Positions 1 to 5,882 of a DNA stretch of 8,218 nt are shown piece after piece. Under the pieces are notes generated by a model, which did no database searches, was not told the DNA's origin, and was given only the letters and a program-made list of their open reading frames with translations. This DNA comes from Clostridiales bacterium UBA4644 (lineage in GTDB: Bacteria > Bacillota > Clostridia > Oscillospirales > Butyricicoccaceae), in assembly GCA_002405755.1 (NCBI GenBank), contig DHMK01000056.1, positions 1 through 8,218 of the forward strand, read 5' to 3'. The position numbers and the translations under genes were made by a program. Numbering within the stretch: the first letter of the stretch is position 1; every line of letters begins with the position of its first letter.

Positions 1-1343
1 AGCAGCATATCGATCTGGATGGTCACCAGCGTGTCCTCCTTGCCGAACACGTTGTGATACTGGATATCCAGCTTGGGGCCATAGAAGGCGGCCTCGTCGA
101 TGCCGATGGTATATTCCACGCCCAGATCGTCCAGGATCTGCTTCATGGTGCTCTGCGCGTGCTCCCACTGCTCCGCCGTGCCCTCATATTTATTATTGGG
201 GTTGGCGGGATCCCACTGGGAGAAGCGGAAGGTGCAGCCGTCCAGCAGGCCCACCGTGCCCAGGAAATACTTTGCCAGCTCCAGACAGTCGCGGAACTCC
301 TCCTCCAGCTGGTCGGGGCGGACGATATTGTGCCCCTCGGAGATGGTGAACTGCCGCACGCGGATCAGGCCGTGCATCTCGCCGCTGTCCTCATTGCGGA
401 ACAGCGTGGAGGTCTCCCCCAGACGCATGGGCAGATCCCGGTAAGACCGCTGCCGGTTCAAAAACACCTGATACTGGAAGGGACAGGTCATGGGACGCAG
501 GGCGAAGCACTCCTTGGCGTAATCGTCCGGATCGCCCATGACGAACATTCCGTCCAGATAATGATCCCAGTGGCCGGAGATCTTGAAAAACTCCCGCTTG
601 GCAAACAGCGGCGTTTTGGTCAGCTGATAATCGTGGGCCTGCTCCACGTCCTCCACCCAGCGCTGCAGCGTCTGGATGACCCGGGCGCCCTTGGGCAGCA
701 GAACGGGCAGCCCCTGGCCGATGGTATCCACCGTGGTGAAAAACTCCAGCTCCCGGCCCAGCTTATTGTGGTCCCGCTTGAGGGCCTCCGCCTGCCGGGC
801 CAGATATTCGTCCAGCTCCTCCTTCTTGGGGAAGGCCACGCCGTAGATCCGCTGGAGCATCTTACGCTTGGAATCGCCGCGCCAGTAAGCACCGGTGGCG
901 GAGGTGAGCTTGATGGCGTTGCCCTTGATGCGGCCGGTGGAATCCAGATGGGGGCCGGCGCACAGGTCGGTGAACTCGCCCTGCCTGTAGAAGGAGATAT
1001 GGGCGTCCTCGGGCAGATCCCGGATCAGCTCCACCTTATAAGGCTCTTCCTTTTCCTCCATGAACCGGATGGCCTCTTCCCGGGGCAGCTCAAAGCGCTC
1101 CAGCTTCAGCTTCTCCTTGCAGATCTTGCGCATCTCCGCCTCCAGCGCCGCCAGATCCTCCTCGGTGAAGGGCTTTTCCGTGTCAAAATCGTAATAAAAG
1201 CCGGTCTCGATGGAGGGGCCGATGGCCAGCTTGACCTCCGGATGCAGGCGCTTCATGGCCTGGGCCAGAACATGGGAGCAGGTGTGCCAATAGGTCTTGC
1301 GGTATTCGGGGTTTTCAAAGGTATACAGATTTTCTTCGCTCAT
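1..1343 (-). CDS. thrS: Threonyl-tRNA synthetase, TGS-less form (3' end cut by window edge)
   Basis: Cytoplasmic class II aminoacyl-tRNA synthetase that charges tRNA-Thr. The visible 447 codons begin MSEENLYTFENPEYRKTYWH. The editing domain shows the HTCSH motif (His20, His24) and the DLCAGPH motif (Cys128, His132), the four-residue metal-like set typical of ThrRS editing sites. The catalytic core follows, with MTCP (Cys287), the class II motif 2 segment ending RVRQFT (about 328-333), His338, and YGPKLDIQ (about 421-428). The family normally starts with a TGS domain of about 60 residues; here it is absent, because an in-frame TAA lies at 1359-1361, six codons before the ATG. A GAGGGA-like Shine-Dalgarno sits about 8 bases before the ATG. 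After MTCP the sequence is FQ instead of the common GH, which I recall from clostridial ThrRS proteins. Motif 3 and the anticodon-binding domain lie outside the window. Expression should be controlled by the T-box upstream. Confidence 0.96.
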   Translation of the reverse strand, partial: MSEENLYTFENPEYRKTYWHTCSHVLAQAMKRLHPEVKLAIGPSIETGFYYDFDTEKPFTEEDLAALEAEMRKICKEKLKLERFELPREEAIRFMEEKEEPYKVELIRDLPEDAHISFYRQGEFTDLCAGPHLDSTGRIKGNAIKLTSATGAYWRGDSKRKMLQRIYGVAFPKKEELDEYLARQAEALKRDHNKLGRELEFFTTVDTIGQGLPVLLPKGARVIQTLQRWVEDVEQAHDYQLTKTPLFAKREFFKISGHWDHYLDGMFVMGDPDDYAKECFALRPMTCPFQYQVFLNRQRSYRDLPMRLGETSTLFRNEDSGEMHGLIRVRQFTISEGHNIVRPDQLEEEFRDCLELAKYFLGTVGLLDGCTFRFSQWDPANPNNKYEGTAEQWEHAQSTMKQILDDLGVEYTIGIDEAAFYGPKLDIQYHNVFGKEDTLVTIQIDML

Positions 1344-1385
1344 GTTGCGTCCCTCGCTTTATCTTATATTTTTTCCGATCAAAAC

Positions 1386-1419
1386 AAAAAAGTCTCCGCA
1401 CCCAAAAAGGTGCAGAGAC
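1386..1419 (-). terminator. T-box-controlled intrinsic terminator before thrS
   Basis: On the minus strand an 11-bp stem, GTCTCTGCACC (1409-1419) with GGTGCGGAGAC (1392-1402), contains one G-T pair, has a TTTTTG loop and is followed by a run of six T (1386-1391). Its 5' arm shares CTCTGC with the antiterminator, so the two structures are mutually exclusive. This is the OFF state of the thrS riboswitch. Confidence 0.93.
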
Positions 1420-1619
1420 GCATCAAACGATCCGCGGTCCCACTCTGCTTGCGCCAAAAAGGCGCCGCTTGCGGCTGCTGTAACGGGCGGCTCCCGTCCC
1501 GCTTGCTTCGCGGGCGGCTCAGGGGTGGTACGGCCGGCGCTCCCGCAGGATGCTCTCACCAAACGCATCCCTCTCTTGGCGGCGCTTTCCGGTTTCTTCC
1601 CCGTCTTTGCCATTTTGAT
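1386..1619 (-). ncRNA. T-box riboswitch leader of thrS, Thr (ACC) specifier
   Basis: Leader RNA that senses uncharged tRNA-Thr and lets transcription continue into thrS. Read on the minus strand, Stem I starts with GGC and GGGG strands that pair with CCCC and GCC around a kink-turn-like AAAGAC/TGA. The specifier loop holds ACC followed by A (1527-1529), a Thr codon. The distal part of Stem I has AGAGAG (1571-1576) and TGGTGAGAG (around 1553-1561), as in other T-boxes. Several hairpins follow (for example CCCGC/GCGGG and GCGCC/GGCGC). The T-box core AGAGTGGGACCGCG (about 1433-1446) differs from the AGGGTGGNACCGCG consensus at one base. GCAGAG (1443-1448) can pair with CTCTGC (1412-1417) to form the antiterminator, which excludes the terminator at 1386-1419. 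The 5' end is estimated from the promoter. Confidence 0.94.
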
Positions 1620-1625
1620 GATGGA

Positions 1626-1654
1626 AGTTTACACCCGCGGGCCGGTTTTGTCAA
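1626..1654 (-). promoter_or_regulatory. Sigma-A-type promoter of thrS leader
   Basis: On the minus strand TTGACA (1649-1654) is a perfect -35 box, followed by a 17-base spacer and TAAACT (1626-1631) as the -10 box. Transcription would start near 1619, just before the first helix of Stem I, which agrees with the T-box boundary. Confidence 0.88.
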
Positions 1655-1675
1655 GGGGCGCGGCGGGCAAAGGGG

Positions 1676-1698
1676 AAAAATCCGGGAATTTTCCCGGA
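1676..1698. repeat. 8-bp inverted repeat between divergent promoters (operator or minus-strand terminator)
   Basis: TCCGGGAA (1681-1688) and TTCCCGGA (1691-1698) are perfect inverted arms with a 2-base centre. On the minus strand the hairpin (7 bp with an AAAT loop) is followed directly by TTTTT (1676-1680), which resembles a short intrinsic terminator. It lies 22 bases from the thrS -35 box and 11 bases from the -35 box of the deacetylase operon, so it could instead be a dimer-binding operator serving one or both promoters. The sequence alone does not decide between the two. No regulator gene is present in the window. Confidence 0.6.
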
Positions 1699-1708
1699 GA
1701 GATCGGGC

Positions 1709-1737
1709 TTGCCGGACGGCAGAAAACATGCTACACT
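1709..1737 (+). promoter_or_regulatory. Probable promoter of deacetylase/ATP-grasp/flippase operon
   Basis: TTGCCG (1709-1714), a 17-base spacer and TACACT (1732-1737) match the sigma-A consensus at four of six positions in each box. TATAAG just downstream (1737-1742) is an alternative -10. The start of transcription would fall about 35-40 bases before the ATG at 1781. The promoter is divergent from that of thrS. Confidence 0.6.
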
Positions 1738-1767
1738 ATAAGAATCACAAAATCACAACAGGAGCTT

Positions 1768-1774
1768 GGGAGGG
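1768..1774 (+). promoter_or_regulatory. Shine-Dalgarno deciding the ATG at 1781
   Basis: GGGAGGG lies 6 bases before ATG 1781. The competing in-frame TTG at 1766 would have only AGGAG ending two bases before it, too close for use. This favours the 412-residue form over a form five residues longer. Confidence 0.7.
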
Positions 1775-1780
1775 ACGGCC

Positions 1781-3019
1781 ATGGGCCTTTATCAACTGGC
1801 CAGACGCGCCAACGCGCAGCTGAAAAAAATCAAAAAACGCCGGGCCGGGCGCATTCTTTCTCCGGTGCGGCGGATCGAACGGGTCTTTCCGCCGGCGGAG
1901 GGCCGCTTTGTGGCCATGACCTTTGACGACGGCCCCACCGTCCTGCCCACCACCTCCGACCCCAATACCGGCCTGACCGCCTCCCTGCTGGACACGCTGG
2001 CCCGCTTCGGGGCAAAGGGCACCTTTGACGTGATCGGCTCCACGGCGGACAATTATCCGGATCAGCCGGGAAGGCTGGGGGATTTTTCCTGGAGCGGCGT
2101 GCAGTTCGATCATTACCCCCGCTACGGCGAGGATACGCTGGCCGGGGCGGTCCATCAGCCGGAGCTGATCCGCCGCATCCTGGCGGAGGGCCATGAGATC
2201 ACCAGCCACACCTATTCCCACCGGCTCTGGGGCCCCATGCGGGCCATTTACGGCAGGCGGGTCTGCTTTGAGACTCTTTCTCAGGTGACGGACGATCTTT
2301 CCCGGCTGGACCGCTATCTGGCGGAGGGCTTCGGGTGCCATGTGGCCCTGTCCCGTCCGCCCCATTATATCGACCGCATCCCGGACGGCGCCACCGCCTA
2401 CGACGCTTACCGGATCCTGGGCTATCAATATCTGGCGGCCAGCTTCGACGGCGCCGGCTGGCAGCCGCTGCCCACCTATGAGGACGAGGTGGAGGCCATG
2501 GTCGCGCCCCTGCGCCGGGCGCTGGAGGCCGATCCGGACAGCCTGAACGGCCAGATCATCTTCCAGAAGGACGGCTGCAGCATGAGCGAGCGGACCCCCG
2601 TGGCCGACGCGCTGCCCCGGCAGCTGGAGCTTCTGACCCAATACGGCTACCGGGTGATCCCCGTCTCGGCGCTGCTGGCCCTCTCCCCCTTTGAGGATCT
2701 GCCCTCCCGCTGTCCTGAAATGGAGGATATCCGCTTTCTGCTCTCCCGTGGACAGGTCATCGGCTACCGCAGCAACACCTTCGCCCCCGGCCGGCGGCTG
2801 ACGGCGGACGAGTTTTATATCATGGCGGCGGATCCGGCCATCTTCCGGCAGGCCCGCCCGCTGTCCTACGGCGAGATGAAGCGTCTGGCCCGAGCCTATG
2901 CAAAGAAGCAGGGCATCGATTTCCGCCGGGACGCCCTGCAGGGCCGCCGAAGCATCACCCGTCTGGAGGCCATCCCGCTGCTGCGGGCGCTGGTGGAGAA
3001 GCGCATATGGACCGCGTGA
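1781..3019 (+). CDS. NodB/CE4-family polysaccharide deacetylase with C-terminal SLH-like repeats, no signal peptide
   Basis: Predicted metal-dependent deacetylase (412 aa) acting on an N- or O-acetylated sugar; substrate unknown. CE4 motifs: motif 1 TFDDGP (47-52; Asp49 base, Asp50 metal ligand), motif 2 HTYSH (His143, His147 metal ligands), motif 3 SRPPHY (191-196), motif 4 DGAGW (223-227). At the motif 5 position IIFQKDG (259-265) has Gln where the catalytic His is usual. Motifs 1 and 2 are about 90 residues apart, wider than normal, because of an insertion near 89-127. The C-terminus carries one recognisable SLH repeat (about 304-350, core GYRSNTFAPG) and one degenerate repeat (about 378-407, core SITRLEAI). 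The N-terminus is highly basic (RRANAQLKKIKKRR) and has no hydrophobic segment, so no Sec export is predicted. The ATG at 1781 follows GGGAGGG (1768-1774) by 6 bases; the in-frame TTG at 1766 has poor SD spacing. First gene of a three-gene operon; its 3' end overlaps the next gene by 13 bases. Confidence 0.9.
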   Translation: MGLYQLARRANAQLKKIKKRRAGRILSPVRRIERVFPPAEGRFVAMTFDDGPTVLPTTSDPNTGLTASLLDTLARFGAKGTFDVIGSTADNYPDQPGRLGDFSWSGVQFDHYPRYGEDTLAGAVHQPELIRRILAEGHEITSHTYSHRLWGPMRAIYGRRVCFETLSQVTDDLSRLDRYLAEGFGCHVALSRPPHYIDRIPDGATAYDAYRILGYQYLAASFDGAGWQPLPTYEDEVEAMVAPLRRALEADPDSLNGQIIFQKDGCSMSERTPVADALPRQLELLTQYGYRVIPVSALLALSPFEDLPSRCPEMEDIRFLLSRGQVIGYRSNTFAPGRRLTADEFYIMAADPAIFRQARPLSYGEMKRLARAYAKKQGIDFRRDALQGRRSITRLEAIPLLRALVEKRIWTA

Positions 3020-4170
3020 TCGTTACCGACACCCAATACCGCATGGCGCTGGCTCCCATGCGGACGCTGGCGGACGCTGGCTGGGCCGTCACGGCGGCCG
3101 CCTTTGAGACCACCGCACCCGGCGCACGGCTGGGCTTTTTCTCCCGGGACGCCCGGGACACGCTGCTCCTGCCCGAGGACGGCGAGGGCTTCTGCGCCGC
3201 CCTGGAGGCGGCGGCGGGAGACGACCGGCCCGTTCTGCTCTGCGGCAACCGGAAAAGCATGGTTTTGGCCATGGCAAACCGCGCCCGGCTGGAGCGCCGG
3301 CTGGCGCTGCTTCTTCCCTCAGAAGCGGCCATGGCCGCCGCCGACGACAAGGGCCGGATGTATCAGACCGCCCTGCGGCTGGGCGTCCCCGCGCCGCAGA
3401 CCACCTGCCTTTCGGAGCACGGCAGTCCGGACGCGCTGGAGCGCGCCGTCCGCTACCCCTGCATCATCAAATACCGCAACGGCGAGGCGCTGGGCCTGAA
3501 GCCTGCCGCCCGCTATGCCGTGGTGCATGAGCGGCAGGCCTTTCTGGAGAACTACGCCCGCATGGATCGGCTGGATCCCGATCCCATCGTCTCCGATTAT
3601 ATCGAGGGCCACGATCTGGGCGCGGCGGTGGTGATGGACAAGGCCTGCCGCCCGGTGAGCGTCCTCTGCTACGAGAGCCTGCGGGAATATCCCCTGGCCG
3701 GCGGCCCCACCTGCGCCCTGCGGACGGTCTGGTCGCCCCGGCTGGCCCAATATGCCTGCGCTCTGCTGCGGGAGATCGGCTTCACTGGCCTTGCCATGCT
3801 GGATTTCCGCGGCACGCCGGAGCAGCCCTGGTTCCTGGAGGTCAATCCCCGGGTCTGGGGCAGCGCCATGATCGCGCCTCTCTGCGGCAGCCCGCTGTTT
3901 CTCCGCTATGCGGAGGCGGCCCGGGATCAGGCGCTTCCGCTGACGCCGGACCGGCTGGAGCCGGATTATCAGGTAGGTCGGCAAATGCGCTTTACGCCCC
4001 AGAGTCTGGCCTGCTTTGCCGCACTGATGAAGCGTCCGGGCCGGGGCGCGGCGCTGGCCGCCGGTCTGAAGAGCGCGCTTGATCCCCGCGTCCGGGACGG
4101 TCTGTTCTCCTGGCGGGATCCTCTGCCCTATCTGCATTATCTGGCCGGTCTGCTCCAACGCCGCGTCTGA
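3007..4170 (+). CDS. ATP-grasp carboxylate-amine ligase-like protein
   Basis: Soluble 387-aa enzyme of the ATP-grasp superfamily, which activates a carboxylate as acyl phosphate and joins it to an amine or other nucleophile. The N-terminal pre-ATP-grasp region (1-105) begins with a Rossmann-like strand (MDRVIVTD). Nucleotide-binding lysines are likely Lys115 (DDKGRMY) and Lys155 (CIIKYRNGEALGLK). DYIEGHDLG (197-205) fits the adenine-binding strand and hinge. Mg-ATP ligands are Asp266 (MLDFRG), Glu278 and Asn280 (FLEVNPRVWGS, 276-286). A C-terminal tail (about 305-387) of unknown function follows. The general look matches the COG3919-type ATP-grasp group, which includes D-aspartate ligases of peptidoglycan cross-bridges; I cannot name the substrate. 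The start codon lies inside the deacetylase gene, so the two are probably translationally coupled. It is not PurD, PurK or a carbamoyl-phosphate synthase by length and context. Confidence 0.85.
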   Translation: MDRVIVTDTQYRMALAPMRTLADAGWAVTAAAFETTAPGARLGFFSRDARDTLLLPEDGEGFCAALEAAAGDDRPVLLCGNRKSMVLAMANRARLERRLALLLPSEAAMAAADDKGRMYQTALRLGVPAPQTTCLSEHGSPDALERAVRYPCIIKYRNGEALGLKPAARYAVVHERQAFLENYARMDRLDPDPIVSDYIEGHDLGAAVVMDKACRPVSVLCYESLREYPLAGGPTCALRTVWSPRLAQYACALLREIGFTGLAMLDFRGTPEQPWFLEVNPRVWGSAMIAPLCGSPLFLRYAEAARDQALPLTPDRLEPDYQVGRQMRFTPQSLACFAALMKRPGRGAALAAGLKSALDPRVRDGLFSWRDPLPYLHYLAGLLQRRV

Positions 4171-4201
4171 ACCCTCCCCACCGGAAAGGAGAAACCACCC
4201 C

Positions 4202-5746
4202 ATGGCCGAAAAAAAGCGTTCCCTTCTCACCTCCGCCAGCCTGATCGTGATGGTGATGCTGACCTCCAAGCTGCTGGGCTTTGTCCGGCAGGTGGTCATC
4301 GCCGCCGCCTTCGGCTCCGGCGCGGAGACGGATCTCTATTTCGTCTCCAGCGATTTTATGATCAGCCTTTCCGGCGCGCTGCTGTCTGCGCTGAGCACGG
4401 CGCTGGTGGCCCGCTATATCGAGATCTCCGTGAAGGATTCCCGGGAGGCCGCCGGCAAAGTGGCCTCCCAGATGCTCTCTTTATTCCTGCTCATCGCCGC
4501 CGCCTGCATCGGGCTGACCTGCCTGTTTGCCCCGCAGCTGGCCCGGCTCCTCTCCCCCACCGTCGCCGGGGAAAACGCCGCCCGGCTGGCGCGCTATCTG
4601 CGGTTTTTTTCCGTCACCTTTGTCTTTACGGCCTTTCAGTCCATTTATGCCTCGGTGCTCAACGCCAACGACCGCTATGTTCCGGGCAAGCTCTACGGCG
4701 TGGTCTACAACCCCATCGCCATCGGCTGCGCCGTGCTGCTCTCCGGGCGCTTCGGCATCCGCGTCCTGCTCTGGGCCTATCTGGCGGGCAATCTGCTGCA
4801 GACGCTGCTGCTGCGCCGGTGCAGCCGGAGGATCTTCACCTTCCGCCCCACCCTGAGCCTGCGCAGCGAAAATGTCCGCTATCTGGTGCGGCTCTCTGTG
4901 CCCCTGCTGCTGAGCAACCTCTTTCTGCAGCTCAACGGCGCGGTGGACAAGGCCCTCTGCTCCTATCTGGGAGAGGGCTTCGCCTCCAACTATCAGTATG
5001 CCTACACGCTGGAGCAGTTCGTCACCGGCACCATCACCGCCACCCTGAGCCTGATCCTGCTTTCCCGCTATTCCACCTATGTGGCGGAAAACGATACGGA
5101 GCGGCTCACCGGCGAGTTTCACCGGTCGGTGGGCGGGCTGGTGCTGCTGCTGGCCCCCATCGCGCTGCTGGCCTGCATTTTTTCCGCCGATCTGGTGCGC
5201 ATCGTTTATCTCCGGGGCGAGTTTGACGCCGTCGCCGCCCAATACACCGCCCAGGCTCTGGTGGGCTTTTCCGTGGGCTTCCCCCTGGTGGCCATCCGGG
5301 AGATGCTGATCCGGCTGCATTTCGCCTATCAAAACACGAAAGTGCCCATGCTGTCCAACATCGCCTCCGTGATTCTCAACGCGGCGCTGAGCATTTTGCT
5401 GGCCCGGTATATCGGGATCCTGGGTATCGCCCTGGCCACCAGCCTCAGCGCCGTGCTGACCATCCTCCTGCTGGACCGTTCTGCCCGGCAATATCTCCCA
5501 AAGCACCGATTTTCCGCCTTTCTCCCGCTGTTTTGGCGGGTGGCGCTGGCCTGTGCTCTGGCGGCGCTGCCGGCGCTGGCCCTGCGGCGCTGGCTTGCCG
5601 CGGCTTCGCTGGCCGGTCTGCTGGGGCGCTTCCTGCTTTCCGTTTTGTGCGCCGGGGCCGTCTATCTGGCGGCGCTGCTGGCGCTGCGCTGTCCGGAGCT
5701 GAAGCAGGCCCTGCAGGGGCTCCGCAGCCGGCTCCGCCGGAGCTGA
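4202..5746 (+). CDS. MurJ/MviN-fold lipid-linked glycan flippase (MOP superfamily)
   Basis: Polytopic membrane protein (514 aa) with about 12-14 hydrophobic segments across its length; bona fide MurJ proteins are of similar size. The first helices (SKLLGFVRQ, 22-30; FGSGAETDLYFVS, 37-49) match the MurJ signature. Arg29 and Asp44 appear to correspond to conserved MurJ residues. Other charged residues of the MurJ central cavity are replaced: the LLRRxFAEG region of MurJ is SLSGALLSA here (55-63), and the YADRLMEF region is YAYTLEQF (266-273). The protein is therefore probably a paralogue that moves another undecaprenyl-linked glycan, not lipid II. Start: ATG 4202 is preceded by AAAGGAG (4185-4191) at 10 bases; upstream in-frame starts lie inside the ligase gene. 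It follows the ligase by 31 bases, so it shares the operon. Naming it murJ would be premature. Confidence 0.9.
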   Translation: MAEKKRSLLTSASLIVMVMLTSKLLGFVRQVVIAAAFGSGAETDLYFVSSDFMISLSGALLSALSTALVARYIEISVKDSREAAGKVASQMLSLFLLIAAACIGLTCLFAPQLARLLSPTVAGENAARLARYLRFFSVTFVFTAFQSIYASVLNANDRYVPGKLYGVVYNPIAIGCAVLLSGRFGIRVLLWAYLAGNLLQTLLLRRCSRRIFTFRPTLSLRSENVRYLVRLSVPLLLSNLFLQLNGAVDKALCSYLGEGFASNYQYAYTLEQFVTGTITATLSLILLSRYSTYVAENDTERLTGEFHRSVGGLVLLLAPIALLACIFSADLVRIVYLRGEFDAVAAQYTAQALVGFSVGFPLVAIREMLIRLHFAYQNTKVPMLSNIASVILNAALSILLARYIGILGIALATSLSAVLTILLLDRSARQYLPKHRFSAFLPLFWRVALACALAALPALALRRWLAAASLAGLLGRFLLSVLCAGAVYLAALLALRCPELKQALQGLRSRLRRS

Positions 5747-5794
5747 CGGCCGGAAAATTTCAGAAACGGCTCCGTCTTTCTCTTTCTTTCCCGC
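5747..5794. other. Gap after flippase gene, no clear terminator
   Basis: A small hairpin (GCTCC 5731-5735 with GGAGC 5739-5743) overlaps the stop codon of the flippase gene, but it has no adjacent T run. A pyrimidine-rich stretch follows (around 5771-5792). Readthrough into the next gene is possible, although that gene has its own promoter. Confidence 0.4.
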
Positions 5795-5824
5795 TTGACA
5801 AGCCCCCGTCCTTTGTGCTTCAAT
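5795..5824 (+). promoter_or_regulatory. Promoter of DUF4430-SLH gene
   Basis: A perfect -35 box TTGACA (5795-5800) is followed by an 18-base spacer and TTCAAT (5819-5824) as a four-of-six -10 box. This leaves a leader of about 50 bases before the ATG at 5883, ending in the strong SD TAAGGAGG (5865-5872). Confidence 0.75.
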
Positions 5825-5882
5825 AAAGTCAAATGCAGGCCGGGCTCTGCCCGTCCATATTTTGTAAGGAGGAAACCGATCT

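Noticed and set aside
1521..1534. T-box-like string AGGGGTGGTACGGC on the plus strand
   Set aside because: It is the complement of the specifier region of the real minus-strand T-box, and no plus-strand terminator or downstream synthetase gene follows.
1766..1780. TTG as start of the deacetylase
   Set aside because: The SD-like AGGAG ends only two bases before it, while ATG 1781 has GGGAGGG at 6 bases.
54..1823. Long plus-strand open frame opposite thrS
   Set aside because: It is antisense to a clear ThrRS and its leader. Its translation has no domain pattern, and long shadow frames are expected from GC-ending codons.
3061..3080. Perfect 10-base tandem repeat CGGACGCTGG inside the ligase gene
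   Set aside because: Only two copies, out of register with codons and in a normal protein segment; probably chance in GC-rich coding DNA.
4079..4201. Upstream in-frame start for the flippase inside the ligase gene
   Set aside because: It lacks an SD and would add 41 residues with no MurJ-like sequence; ATG 4202 has AAAGGAG at 10 bases.
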